Positions 27,033 to 35,547 of a stretch of 52,011 bases of DNA are shown piece after piece. The stretch covers positions 1 through 52,011 of the forward strand of contig OMJB01000049.1 of NCBI GenBank assembly GCA_900299255.1. Direction: 5' to 3'. How positions within the stretch are numbered: position 1 is the first letter of the stretch; every line of letters starts with the position of its first letter. The stretch is from Sphingobacteriales bacterium (GTDB lineage Bacteria; Bacteroidota; Bacteroidia; Chitinophagales; Chitinophagaceae). The position numbers and the translations under genes were made by a program. Under the pieces are notes generated by a model that did not search any database, was not told the DNA's origin, and saw only the letters and a list, made by a program, of their open reading frames with translations.

Positions 27033-28310
27033 ATGGCAGCCATGAGATTCAGGGTTATACTACTATTTATTTTCGCTTCATTTATATTTCAAACCAGAGG
27101 TTTTGCCAATAAGCTCTTTATACCTATGGATGCCGATGGGCAGCGCAACCATCTCAAAGCGTATGGTGTGGCCTATGCTGCGCTAAAGCTGAATATTACC
27201 GTAGATTGGCTGCTGAACTACAAGGGCGGCAGCTTTAGCATGGATTATACAGATGCCATGGTGCGCCTGTGTAAACTCAGGGGTGTAACATACGAAGTCA
27301 TCGGGGACGGCCAGTATGGCGGGATTTTAAATGAAATTGCCAATCCGGATTTTAACGGAGATATTATTAAACTGGAGAAGGCGCCAAGGATAGCTGTGTA
27401 TACACCACCCAACAAAGAACCCTGGGATGATGCAGTGACGCTCGTGCTCACCTATGCCGAAATACCTTTTGATAAAGTGTATGATGATGAACTGCTTGCC
27501 GATGCCCTGACCAAGTACGACTGGCTGCATCTGCACCATGAAGATTTTACCGGGCAGTATGGTAAGTTCTGGGGCCAGTATAGGCTGGCAACGTGGTATC
27601 AGAATGATCAAAAGTCGGCAGAAGCGATGGCGGCAAAACATGGATTCAAAAAAGTATCACAGTTAAAGCTGGCTATTGCCAAAAAGATAAGGGATTTTGT
27701 TGCTGGCGGCGGGTATATGTTTGCCATGTGCTCGGCTACAGACAGTTATGATATTGCGCTGGCAGCAGATGGCGTTGACATATGCGATGTGCCGTTTGAC
27801 GGAGACCCGATGGACCCGAATGCACAATCTAAAATTGATTACAATAATACCTTCGCATTCAAGGATTTCAGGCTGGTAGCCAATCCGGTTGAATATGAAT
27901 ACTCCAATATTGATAATACTAATTTCAGAAGGGTAGATATGAGGGTGGACTACTTTACACTTTTTACATTCTCTGCCAAATTTGATCCTGTGCCCGCTAT
28001 GCTCACACAAAACCATACTACAACAATTAAGGGTTTTATGGGTCAGACCACTTCATTCCGCAAGGAGGTATTAAAATCAAGTGTGCTGGTGATGGGCGAT
28101 TTTAAACTGGCAAATGAAGCGCGATACATACATGGGGAGTTTGGTAAAGGAACCTGGACATTTTACGGAGGCCATGACCCTGAGGACTACCAGCATATGA
28201 TTTATGACCCGCCAACAGACCTTAACCTGCACCCCACTTCTCCTGGTTACCGGCTTATTCTGAATAATGTCCTGTTTCCGGCGGCTAAGAAAAAGCCAAG
28301 AAAAACCTGA
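27033..28310 (+). CDS. Secreted conserved protein, often labelled asparagine synthetase B-like
   Basis: Protein of 425 residues with a signal peptide (about 1-25). Proteins starting after the signal with LFIPMDADGQRNHLKAYG and WLLNYKGGSF are, as I recall, found in many Bacteroidota and carry the label asparagine synthetase B. The sequence lacks what that enzyme needs: there is no N-terminal Cys2 glutaminase and no SGGLDS PP-loop. It has a flavodoxin/GATase-like middle (IAVYTPPNKEPWDDAV, WLHLHHEDFTGQ, FVAGGGYMFAMCSATDS), the last resembling the nucleophile elbow of class I glutamine amidotransferase-like folds. Function unknown; it is likely periplasmic. It ends just upstream of a DUF983 gene. 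Confidence 0.7.
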   Translation: MAAMRFRVILLFIFASFIFQTRGFANKLFIPMDADGQRNHLKAYGVAYAALKLNITVDWLLNYKGGSFSMDYTDAMVRLCKLRGVTYEVIGDGQYGGILNEIANPDFNGDIIKLEKAPRIAVYTPPNKEPWDDAVTLVLTYAEIPFDKVYDDELLADALTKYDWLHLHHEDFTGQYGKFWGQYRLATWYQNDQKSAEAMAAKHGFKKVSQLKLAIAKKIRDFVAGGGYMFAMCSATDSYDIALAADGVDICDVPFDGDPMDPNAQSKIDYNNTFAFKDFRLVANPVEYEYSNIDNTNFRRVDMRVDYFTLFTFSAKFDPVPAMLTQNHTTTIKGFMGQTTSFRKEVLKSSVLVMGDFKLANEARYIHGEFGKGTWTFYGGHDPEDYQHMIYDPPTDLNLHPTSPGYRLILNNVLFPAAKKKPRKT

Positions 28311-28332
28311 TAATTCTGCTAATTTTACGTTT

Positions 28333-28776
28333 ATGCCTTCAGAAGTTAATAAGCCATTTGCACTTACAGCCATGTTCACGATGAAGTGCCCCAGCTGCAG
28401 AAAGAGCAGTGTTTTTGTGAACAGGAGCATTTTTCCGCTGGACAAGTGCCTGGCGATGAAAGAAGAATGTGAGGTGTGCGGCGAAATATTGAAGTCAGAA
28501 AAGAACAATGGTGGTGGAATAAATTATGCGCTCACTATGATTCTTTTTTTTCTCAACCTTTTGTGGTACTGGCCGGTATTCGGATTGTCATACAAAGACG
28601 AGCCCGGGGTGCTGGGAGGGGCAAACAGCATATTCTATTACCTGGGTATAAGCACTGGAATAGTGCTGCTGGCGCAGCCGTACCTCATGCGGCTCTCACG
28701 CATGATTTATCTGTATCTCTACATCGGATTTGGCCACTCAAAAAGAGTAGGCACATCTGATTCCTCCGCAGGTTAA
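28333..28776 (+). CDS. DUF983 family membrane protein with zinc-ribbon
   Basis: Protein of 147 residues. The N-terminus has a four-cysteine ribbon: C19 and C22 in KCPSCRKSS, C46 and C49 in CEVCGE. Two membrane segments follow (about 60-80, LTMILFFLNLLWYWPVFGL, and 95-115). This is the layout of DUF983 proteins, of unknown function. I chose the ATG at 28333; a longer frame from 28267 overlaps the end of the upstream gene by 44 bases and adds a non-conserved basic stretch. It may be co-transcribed with the upstream secreted-protein gene. Confidence 0.75.
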   Translation: MPSEVNKPFALTAMFTMKCPSCRKSSVFVNRSIFPLDKCLAMKEECEVCGEILKSEKNNGGGINYALTMILFFLNLLWYWPVFGLSYKDEPGVLGGANSIFYYLGISTGIVLLAQPYLMRLSRMIYLYLYIGFGHSKRVGTSDSSAG

Positions 28777-28900
28777 GTTCAATATTCTGGCCTTCACGTT
28801 TTTTTAACAGCCCGATGCAATACAGGAGGGGCTTTCGGCGTTTATTCCATACAATGGTTGGTGTTTACCTTCAAAACGAAACCGCTCACCGATTTTTAAT

Positions 28901-28930
28901 TTTTGCCTAACAGTTGGCATGATATTTTTG
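28901..28930 (+). promoter_or_regulatory. Two-box promoter of small membrane protein gene
   Basis: TTTTG (28901-28905), 17 nt, then TATTTTTG (28923-28930). Both halves match the Bacteroidota consensus and lie 22 bases before the ATG at 28953, which also has AGGAG at a good distance. Confidence 0.65.
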
Positions 28931-28952
28931 TATCAATAAAAAAGGAGAAGCT

Positions 28953-29171
28953 ATGGAAAACAACACAGTTCAGCACAACAACATTTTCAGTTTCACATTT
29001 GCAGGGGCATTGCTCTTTGTTGCGGTATTTGCCTTCACAATGGCGTATTTTTCTAAGCTTGTGATGTTTGAGCTGTCGTATATGTGCATTGCGGCAGCAT
29101 TGATATCATCTTCAGTTTCGCTGATTTACAAAGCCGTGAAAAACGACCGCCACAGGCTGGGGCATGTATAG
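28953..29171 (+). CDS. Small two-helix membrane protein
   Basis: Protein of 72 residues with a polar start (MENNTVQHNN), two membrane helices (about 11-34, FSFTFAGALLFVAVFAFTMA, and 37-60, LSYMCIAAALISSSVSLIYK) and a basic tail KNDRHRLGHV. A full two-box promoter and a good Shine-Dalgarno AGGAG before the ATG, unusual in this window, argue that it is real. I do not recognise a family. Confidence 0.65.
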   Translation: MENNTVQHNNIFSFTFAGALLFVAVFAFTMAYFSKLVMFELSYMCIAAALISSSVSLIYKAVKNDRHRLGHV

Positions 29172-29228
29172 CGCTGCTGTTTGGCGCGGCACTGGCAAGT
29201 AATGCAGCCGACAACGGCAAAATACCGC

Positions 29229-29236
29229 TATATTTG
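29229..29236 (+). promoter_or_regulatory. -7 box TATATTTG upstream of flavoprotein gene
   Basis: Exact TAnnTTTG with only 10 bases to the ATG at 29247. If used, the leader is about 5 nt or shorter. The -33 region does not match. Confidence 0.45.
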
Positions 29237-29246
29237 AGCCATAGGT

Positions 29247-30503
29247 ATGAGCGGCCAACAACTTGAAACTTCAGTAATAATCATAGGAGCCGGCCCGGCG
29301 GGTGCAGGCTCCTCTTTTTTTCTAACCAAATACGGGATACCTCATATTATCATTGAGCGGGAAAACTTTCCGCGCGATAAAGTATGCGGTGACGCCTGCA
29401 GTGGAAAGGCTGCACTGGTCATTAACCGGGCAAACCCTGAATGGCTTTCAGAAATACTCAATGATGAACAGAAATTTATGCCGTCGTGGGGTATTACTTT
29501 CGTAGCCCCCAATGGTAAGCCGCTCGATATTCCTTTTACAGCCAGGCGAACAAAAGAAACAAAAGCTCCCGGTTTTACAGTGCCGCGCCTGGTATTCGAT
29601 AACTTTCTTTTCAGCAAGATTGCTTCGCCATTTGCTACCGTTTATCAGGGTGCTGCTGTGGCTGATATAGATAAAAATGCTGATGGCGTGGTGGTGCAGA
29701 TACTGCACAATAATGAAAAAATTACTGTTACTGCTCCTGTCATTATTGGCGCAGACGGAGACAAGAGTATTGTAAGGAAGAAATTTCTGAGTGAGCATAC
29801 TACAGCCAAAACGTCGGCAATAGGGCTGCGTGCATATTATGAAGGTGTTACCGGTATGCACCCGGAACATTTTATAGAGCTGCATTTCCTGAAAGAAGTG
29901 CTGCCGGGATACCTCTGGATATTCCCTTTGCCAAATGGTCAGGTGAATGTGGGTGTTGGGGTGATCTCTGAGCGCATACGACGAAAGAAAATAAATCTGC
30001 GGCAACAGATGCTCGATGCCATTACAAACAACCCTCAGATAGCACCCCGGTTTGCCAATGCAAAGCTGGTGGGCGGCATTCAAGGCTGGGGTTTGCCGCT
30101 TGCTATGCACAGGCAGCCTTTGTTGGGAGATAACTTTGTGCTGGTGGGCGATGCTGCCAGCCTCGTGGATCCATTCAGCGGGGAGGGCATAGGAAACGCT
30201 TTGTACAGCGGCATGCTGGCAGCTGCTGCCATTAAGGATGCGGTTGCTCAAAATGATTTTTCGGGTGCTTTCTTCAGCCGCGCTTACGATGATGTGCTGT
30301 ATAGGCGCCTTGGAGATGAGTTCAGGATCAGTGCTGTTCTGCAAAAACTGTGCAATTATCCACGGCTGTTCAATCTTGTGGTAAACAAGGCGTATAAAAG
30401 CGAGTCGCTGCGCAATACAATCAGCAGTATGTTTACCGATATGGATCTGAGGGCGCAGCTGGGCAAGCCCTCATTTTATCTGAAAATACTGATGAACAAG
30501 TAG
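29247..30503 (+). CDS. Geranylgeranyl-reductase-family FAD-dependent oxidoreductase
   Basis: Flavoprotein of 418 residues. The N-terminal dinucleotide fold is VIIIGAGPAGAGSS (about 10-23), with an acidic end in IIIERENFPRDKVCGDACSG. That stretch, with its conserved Cys, Gly and Asp, is typical of the geranylgeranyl reductase / digeranylgeranylglycerophospholipid reductase family. The second FAD motif LVGDAASLVDPFSGEGIGNALYSG lies at about 305-328. In archaea and plants such enzymes saturate isoprenoid chains; in Bacteroidota the substrate is unknown and could be a menaquinone or other polyprenoid tail. It stands alone behind its own -7 box. Confidence 0.85.
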   Translation: MSGQQLETSVIIIGAGPAGAGSSFFLTKYGIPHIIIERENFPRDKVCGDACSGKAALVINRANPEWLSEILNDEQKFMPSWGITFVAPNGKPLDIPFTARRTKETKAPGFTVPRLVFDNFLFSKIASPFATVYQGAAVADIDKNADGVVVQILHNNEKITVTAPVIIGADGDKSIVRKKFLSEHTTAKTSAIGLRAYYEGVTGMHPEHFIELHFLKEVLPGYLWIFPLPNGQVNVGVGVISERIRRKKINLRQQMLDAITNNPQIAPRFANAKLVGGIQGWGLPLAMHRQPLLGDNFVLVGDAASLVDPFSGEGIGNALYSGMLAAAAIKDAVAQNDFSGAFFSRAYDDVLYRRLGDEFRISAVLQKLCNYPRLFNLVVNKAYKSESLRNTISSMFTDMDLRAQLGKPSFYLKILMNK

Positions 30504-30596
30504 CTCTGCGTTGGTTGAATAATCCTTGCTACGCAACCGCTATTCGGATGAGTGAGACACTGAAATAATAGCCGATTTTTTTTCTGGTTAGTTAAT

Positions 30597-30604
30597 TACC
30601 TTTG
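30597..30604 (+). promoter_or_regulatory. -7 box TACCTTTG upstream of ABC-2 permease
   Basis: Exact TAnnTTTG 16 bases before the ATG at 30621. A T-run at about 30575-30583 sits near the -33 position without a clear TTTG. Confidence 0.45.
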
Positions 30605-30620
30605 TGTCAATGACAAAACT

Positions 30621-31718
30621 ATGACAAAGTACAGCAACGTTCGTGCCATGCGCGCCCTGGTTACGGCAAGCCTACAGGCTATATTCAAAACACCCTCAGC
30701 CATATTTTTTGCATTTGCGTTTCCGCTGGTGTTTATAATGGTCTTTGGTACTATGGGCAACGGGTCTGATTTCAGCATACGGGTGGCCAATGCGCCGGGC
30801 TGTGATACCACAAGCAGCCTGTATGCCATACTGCACCAGATGCCTACGCTTAAGTGGGTGGCAAAAGATTCGGCAGAAACTAACAGGATGCTGAAGGACG
30901 GTGATATAGTAGCTACCATAGACATTCACAAACAGGCTGATGGTGCAAAACCGGAATACAACATTATTGTGAATGCGGCCTCATCAGAACTGGACAAGGC
31001 ACGACAGCTTAAAAACATTCTATCGGAGATCATCACCCAGCAAGACCCTGAAGTAAGGAAACGTGTGGCTGAGCTGGTACATGTAGACATACGTGAATCT
31101 GTAGTACGAGATTATAAAACCATTGATTTTATATTGCCCGGGCAGCTGAGCTTTTCTCTGCTGGCATCGGCCGTATTTGGAACTGCATTCGTTTTTTATA
31201 ATCTCAGGCAAACGCTGGTACTGAAGCGGTTTTTTGCAACTCCGGTGCGCAAGGAGATCATTGTGATCAGTGAGGCGCTGGCCAGAATGACGTTTCAGCT
31301 CATGAGCGTAATTGTAATCATAGGAGTAGGGTATTACGCATTTGGGTTTACGCTGTATAACGGGCTGGCAACTTTTATGGATATGTTCCTGCTGAGTGCG
31401 CTTTCAATTCTGATTTTTATGGGATTCGGTTTTATCATCAGCGGTGTTACAAAGAGCGATGCCTCTATACCGGTGTTCTCCAATCTTATTGTAATGCCGC
31501 AGATGCTTTTGTCTGGCACCTTCTTTTCAATAGATGTTTTTCCTAAATGGATACAGCCTTTTTGCCGTGCTTTGCCGTTGTCTTATCTGAATGATGCCTT
31601 CCGCAAGATTTCCTTTGATGGCGCTGGTTTATGGGAAGTAAAGACTGATATATTTGCATTGCTGGTATGGGGGGTAGTTGTGTATGCCATAGCAGTAAAA
31701 GCCTTTAAATGGGAGTAA
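30621..31718 (+). CDS. ABC-2 type transporter permease
   Basis: Membrane protein of 365 residues with the ABC-2 layout: a first membrane helix (about 22-42, AIFFAFAFPLVFIMVFG), a 130-residue extracytoplasmic domain, then five helices from about residue 175 (FILPGQLSFSLLASAVFGTAFVF) to the C-terminus. The motif region FFATPVRKEIIVISE and the late GTFFSIDVFPKWIQPFCRALPLSYLNDAFRKISF are characteristic of the YhgE/DrrB-like exporter group. No ATP-binding protein is encoded beside it, so the partner is elsewhere. Substrate unknown. Confidence 0.85.
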   Translation: MTKYSNVRAMRALVTASLQAIFKTPSAIFFAFAFPLVFIMVFGTMGNGSDFSIRVANAPGCDTTSSLYAILHQMPTLKWVAKDSAETNRMLKDGDIVATIDIHKQADGAKPEYNIIVNAASSELDKARQLKNILSEIITQQDPEVRKRVAELVHVDIRESVVRDYKTIDFILPGQLSFSLLASAVFGTAFVFYNLRQTLVLKRFFATPVRKEIIVISEALARMTFQLMSVIVIIGVGYYAFGFTLYNGLATFMDMFLLSALSILIFMGFGFIISGVTKSDASIPVFSNLIVMPQMLLSGTFFSIDVFPKWIQPFCRALPLSYLNDAFRKISFDGAGLWEVKTDIFALLVWGVVVYAIAVKAFKWE

Positions 31719-31884
31719 TTTTAAAAATAAAAAAGTAAAAGTAAAAAGGTAAAATTGCTCAAAGTTTGTTTGAATATTATGATTAGTAACCGCTGATCTT
31801 GTTGCTGAATCTGCTCATGGTTCAATTGTTACCTTCGTTCAAAAGAAAATGCTCTTTTACCTTCCGGAGCAGACGTTATAAATG

Positions 31885-31892
31885 TACTTTTG
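31885..31892 (+). promoter_or_regulatory. -7 box TACTTTTG upstream of rnhA
   Basis: Exact TAnnTTTG, 54 bases before the rnhA ATG. The spacer 31719-31946 also holds two mirror-like A/T tracts (AAGTAAAAGTAAAAAGGTAAAA near 31730 and its T-rich counterpart near 31920) that could pair. Confidence 0.4.
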
Positions 31893-31946
31893 CCTGCTGA
31901 AAAGTGCGGGGCCTTTAATTTTTACTTTATACTTTTTACTTGAATC

Positions 31947-32399
31947 ATGTCTCAGCTTGTGATATATACAGATGGTGCTGCAAGGGGCAATCCGGGGCCG
32001 GGAGGTTATGGAGCAGTACTGCACTGGGGTAGCACGATCAAGGAGATATCGGGCGGATACAGGCATACTACCAATAACCGTATGGAGCTGATGGCGGTAA
32101 TTGAAGCGCTGAAACTACTGAAGCGTGAAGGACTGGATATTACCATTTACAGCGACTCAGCTTATGTGGTTAACACCGTTGAAAAAAGGTGGCTCTTCAA
32201 CTGGGCCAGAAACGGTTATAAGGGCAAAAAGAATGCTGACCTCTGGGCGCAATACCTGCAGCTGCACAGGAAGCACAACATAAAGTTTGTGTGGGTAAAG
32301 GGCCATGCCGATAATCAGTGGAATAACCGCTGCGACGTACTTGCCACCACTGCCGCCGACGGCCGTAACCTGATTGAAGATACAGGTTTCGAAGGTTGA
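31947..32399 (+). CDS. rnhA: Ribonuclease HI
   Basis: Endonuclease of 150 residues that removes the RNA of RNA-DNA hybrids. The metal-binding carboxylates are all present: D9 (IYTDGAARGNPG), E47 (NNRMELMAV), D70 (IYSDSAYVV) and D130 (RCDVLA), with catalytic H120 in WVKGHADN. The length is that of E. coli RNase HI (155), including the basic-protrusion region KRWLFNWARNGYKGKKN. It converges on the barrel protein gene with a gap of 12 bases. Confidence 0.96.
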   Translation: MSQLVIYTDGAARGNPGPGGYGAVLHWGSTIKEISGGYRHTTNNRMELMAVIEALKLLKREGLDITIYSDSAYVVNTVEKRWLFNWARNGYKGKKNADLWAQYLQLHRKHNIKFVWVKGHADNQWNNRCDVLATTAADGRNLIEDTGFEG

Positions 32400-32411
32400 A
32401 TACATCGTTAG

Positions 32412-33962
32412 TTATTTCTTCTCGGGCGTATCGGTCTTTTCCTGAGGTGTTTCGGTTTTTTCAGCCGGCGGTGTTTCGGGTTTGTCTTTGTTATCAGGCT
32501 GTGCTGGTGCCAGCTTTTCGTCTTTGGCTTTGCGCTTCGCCTCTCTTTTTTCCTCTTTTTCCTTACGTCGTTTTTCTTTTTTAGATAGCTCAGGTGCCTT
32601 AGTTTCTTCCGGCTTTACCTCAGGTTCTTTCTTGTCGCTGAGTGTATCAGGCTGTCTGGCTTCAGGCTGTGGCTGTTCTGGTGCTTTTATTTCCGGCTCC
32701 TTGGTTTCCGGTGCTTTGGGGTCGTCAGGGTTTACCAGCGGCGCCATTGCGTTAGAATCTACCGGTGTTTCAGTTTTTGGTCCTTCAAGCGCCTTCCTTT
32801 CTTTTTCCTTCTTCTCCGCTTTCTTTTTCTTCCGCAGTTCGCGCTTGCTCAGGTGCTCAGGTGCAGGCTTGCCTGCATTGGTATCTACAACAATGAGTGA
32901 GCTGTCGCCGCTTATGAAATTGCCGGCACTGTCCAGGGTAATAAACACATTGTTGGTAATACTGTCTTCAGGCAGCACATTGAACGGATGATCTTTCCTG
33001 TATTGCTTGTCCACAATATCCATAAACTCAGGCACCTCGCCTATGCCGTTAGTAACCAGTGAATCCTCACCTGTTTCTGTCCTGATCTTCTTCTTCCTTA
33101 TTTTGCGCCCTATCTCATCTTTGTGCTGGTAGAACGGCAGAATGGTTATGATCTTATGTTCTTTATAAAAAAGGGTATTGTACTTAGTAGTAGGCAATGC
33201 CACACCTATGCTGCCCACTACCGAATAGATATTCAGGTTCTGGTCGGCGGTGCCGTTGTATATTTTAAGGCGGCTGAAGGCTGCGTAGTTGTATTTGCCT
33301 GCAATCTCAACAAATGCATAGCGGTACAGGGTGGTTCTGATGGCCATTTCGCCGCCCAGTGTCCAGCCGCTCCATTTAAACTGCGGATTATCAACAGGGT
33401 TTACAGGTATGCTGCTGGTAAAGTGCGGCAGCGCCGGCCCAACGCCCGCTTTACCCAGAATATCTACCCGCACGCTTTTGGCGTTGTTTTTAAAAATCTG
33501 GTACCGTTTAATAAAGCTCAACATGAACAGATTGGCCCCGCTGAAGTGGTAGTATGCCCCAGTTGCCGATGACATGAGCAATGTACTATTAACACCAATA
33601 GTATTGTTGTAAGTGCCTTTGATGCGCACAGCCTGATTATCGGCAATGGCATAGTCAAAAGGATCAAAGCTGGCCTCAAGGCCTATGGTCTGGCGGTCAT
33701 CGAAAAAATAACCCAGACGGTAATTAAGCTGGGTGGCAGAAATGGCTGTGTTGGTTTTGTTATTTCCCTTCACACCGCTCATAGTGTAGCTGTTGCCTAT
33801 CTCACCCTGCTCTATACGGATACTGCTTTTGCCATACCAGGGTTTATTGTACCCTGCGCTTATATAAAACGAACCCCACTGTGCTGATGAGGTGAACGGA
33901 CAAATACCACAAAGCAAAAAAAACGAAAGTAAAAAAGCAATAAAGTTGTTCTTTAACCCCAT
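32412..33962 (-). CDS. Outer-membrane beta-barrel-like protein with long charged C-terminal tail
   Basis: Protein of 516 residues with a signal peptide (about 1-27, ending FTSSAQ). Residues 28-275 alternate polar and aromatic residues (WGSFYISAGYNKPWYGKSS, LNYRLGYFFDDRQTIGLEAS), like a small outer-membrane barrel. From about 275 a linker leads to a tail of some 160 residues (about 355-516) made mostly of Lys, Glu and Pro (ELRKKKKAEKKEKERKALEG and similar). Such a tail may lie in the periplasm and touch peptidoglycan or the inner membrane, or may be exposed. I do not recognise the family. The minus-strand TATTTTTG at 33980-33987 is a candidate promoter box. Confidence 0.75.
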   Translation of the reverse strand: MGLKNNFIAFLLSFFLLCGICPFTSSAQWGSFYISAGYNKPWYGKSSIRIEQGEIGNSYTMSGVKGNNKTNTAISATQLNYRLGYFFDDRQTIGLEASFDPFDYAIADNQAVRIKGTYNNTIGVNSTLLMSSATGAYYHFSGANLFMLSFIKRYQIFKNNAKSVRVDILGKAGVGPALPHFTSSIPVNPVDNPQFKWSGWTLGGEMAIRTTLYRYAFVEIAGKYNYAAFSRLKIYNGTADQNLNIYSVVGSIGVALPTTKYNTLFYKEHKIITILPFYQHKDEIGRKIRKKKIRTETGEDSLVTNGIGEVPEFMDIVDKQYRKDHPFNVLPEDSITNNVFITLDSAGNFISGDSSLIVVDTNAGKPAPEHLSKRELRKKKKAEKKEKERKALEGPKTETPVDSNAMAPLVNPDDPKAPETKEPEIKAPEQPQPEARQPDTLSDKKEPEVKPEETKAPELSKKEKRRKEKEEKREAKRKAKDEKLAPAQPDNKDKPETPPAEKTETPQEKTDTPEKK

Positions 33963-34240
33963 TTTTTGATATTAGCTGTCAAAAATAATGTTTAATAAAG
34001 GTAAGTAATTCAAAAATGGGTAAACACAAAAGGTCATAACAAACCACAATTAACGGATAAATAATACACCTCACTCACTGCCCTTATTCAGGCAATGGCT
34101 TGTTAATAGTTGGTAAAGATATATTTTTTTGTTCTGTTTTCCTAAATCATGCCCTGCCCACGGCTATATTAACAAATTCAATAACTGCCACAAACCGGCA
34201 TGAGGCAAGGTATATACAAAAACCGTGCTAACCCCCGGGG

Positions 34241-35485
34241 CTATTCATAACGCAGGGCTACAATAGGGTCGAGCTTCGATGCCTTGATGGCCGGGTATAT
34301 ACCCGAAATAATGCCTACTATGCCGCATACACTCACGCCCATCATAATCCACATCCAGGGTACTACAAAGCCGGTTTTGAAGAATAGGCCCACAATATTA
34401 CCCACCAGCATGCCCATAATCACACCTACGCCGCCGCCCATCAGGCTGATCATCACTGACTCGGTAAGGAACTGCCGCTTAATGGTAGACGACCGCGCTC
34501 CCAGCGCCTTGCTCACGCCTATCTCGCGGGTGCGCTCAGCCACAGATACCAGCATGATGTTCATCAGCCCGATAACCGAGCCCAACAGCGTGATAATACC
34601 AATAATAACTGCTGCCCACCTGATGTAGCGGGTTACATCGAGCAGCACACTGATCACTTCATTGTTCTGGGTAATAGTAAAGTTGTTTTCTGCGCCCAGC
34701 GGCACTTTTCTTATGGTTCTGAACAGCCCTTCCGATTCTTCTACGGCTATATCTTTCAGCTTTACATCCTTTACCAGCACTGTAAGCAGGTAGCCGTTGT
34801 TGCCACCGTATACTGCCCTGGCCAGATCAATCGGCATCAGCACTACATTGTCGGCATTCATCATCATGCTGCCGCCCTTGGCTTCCATAATGCCTATTAC
34901 ACGGCACTTGGTATTGCCCACAGATACTACCTCATTGATGCCCTGGCTCTGCTTGGTTTTAAACAACTTCTGTGCCACTGCCGAACCCAGAATACAAACC
35001 GGCGAGCCGGATTCCATCTCGGCGGCAGAGAAATTGCGCCCGTAAGTGAGTTTGGTATCAGATACGGTGAGGTAGGTTTCCTCCACGCCCGATACACGAA
35101 TATTGGGATTGGTTTTTTCTGAACGGAACTGCACGGTGGCTACCGAACTGCCGGTAAACGAAATGCCGATCGTGGCCGGATAGCTGAACCGCTCCTTGAA
35201 GGCCTTAGCCTCATCAAAAGTGATATCCTTGCCCTCGGTAACGCTCAGATGCACGCCCTTGCCTGCTTTTTTGCGCTTGATAATATCGCTGGTAATCTGG
35301 TACGAATTGGCACCCAGGCTGCTGAAATTAGAACTCACCCCTGCCTTCATTACCTCAATAGAGGTAAGAATGCCCACCAGCGCAGTAATACCCAGTGCAA
35401 TAATAACAATGGTAAGCACCGACCGCAGCCTGTTGTTGCGGATAGCCCTCAGCGCCAGAGTAAGATTAAAATACAACTGCATCAT
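34241..35485 (-). CDS. MacB/FtsX-type ABC transporter permease
   Basis: Permease of 414 residues of the MacB-like type VII ABC family, which couples ATP use to work on periplasmic or outer-membrane substrates. N-terminal helix at about 18-42 after LRAIRNNRLRSVLTIVIIALG, a 230-residue periplasmic MacB_PCD domain (SLGANSYQIT ... VSGVEETYLTV ... GSAVAQKLF), then three helices (about 285-410) starting at the FtsX segment ITLLGSVIGLMNIMLVSVAERTREIG. It ends with the common SKLDPIVALRYE. The ATPase is not encoded beside it. It may be transcribed with the FemAB-like gene 62 bases upstream. Confidence 0.9.
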   Translation of the reverse strand: MMQLYFNLTLALRAIRNNRLRSVLTIVIIALGITALVGILTSIEVMKAGVSSNFSSLGANSYQITSDIIKRKKAGKGVHLSVTEGKDITFDEAKAFKERFSYPATIGISFTGSSVATVQFRSEKTNPNIRVSGVEETYLTVSDTKLTYGRNFSAAEMESGSPVCILGSAVAQKLFKTKQSQGINEVVSVGNTKCRVIGIMEAKGGSMMMNADNVVLMPIDLARAVYGGNNGYLLTVLVKDVKLKDIAVEESEGLFRTIRKVPLGAENNFTITQNNEVISVLLDVTRYIRWAAVIIGIITLLGSVIGLMNIMLVSVAERTREIGVSKALGARSSTIKRQFLTESVMISLMGGGVGVIMGMLVGNIVGLFFKTGFVVPWMWIMMGVSVCGIVGIISGIYPAIKASKLDPIVALRYE

Positions 35486-35547
35486 TGCATTTCAAAGGTA
35501 AATCAAAAGAAAATGGCGTAAAGAGCTTTTTTGTCAGTTAAAAAAGT

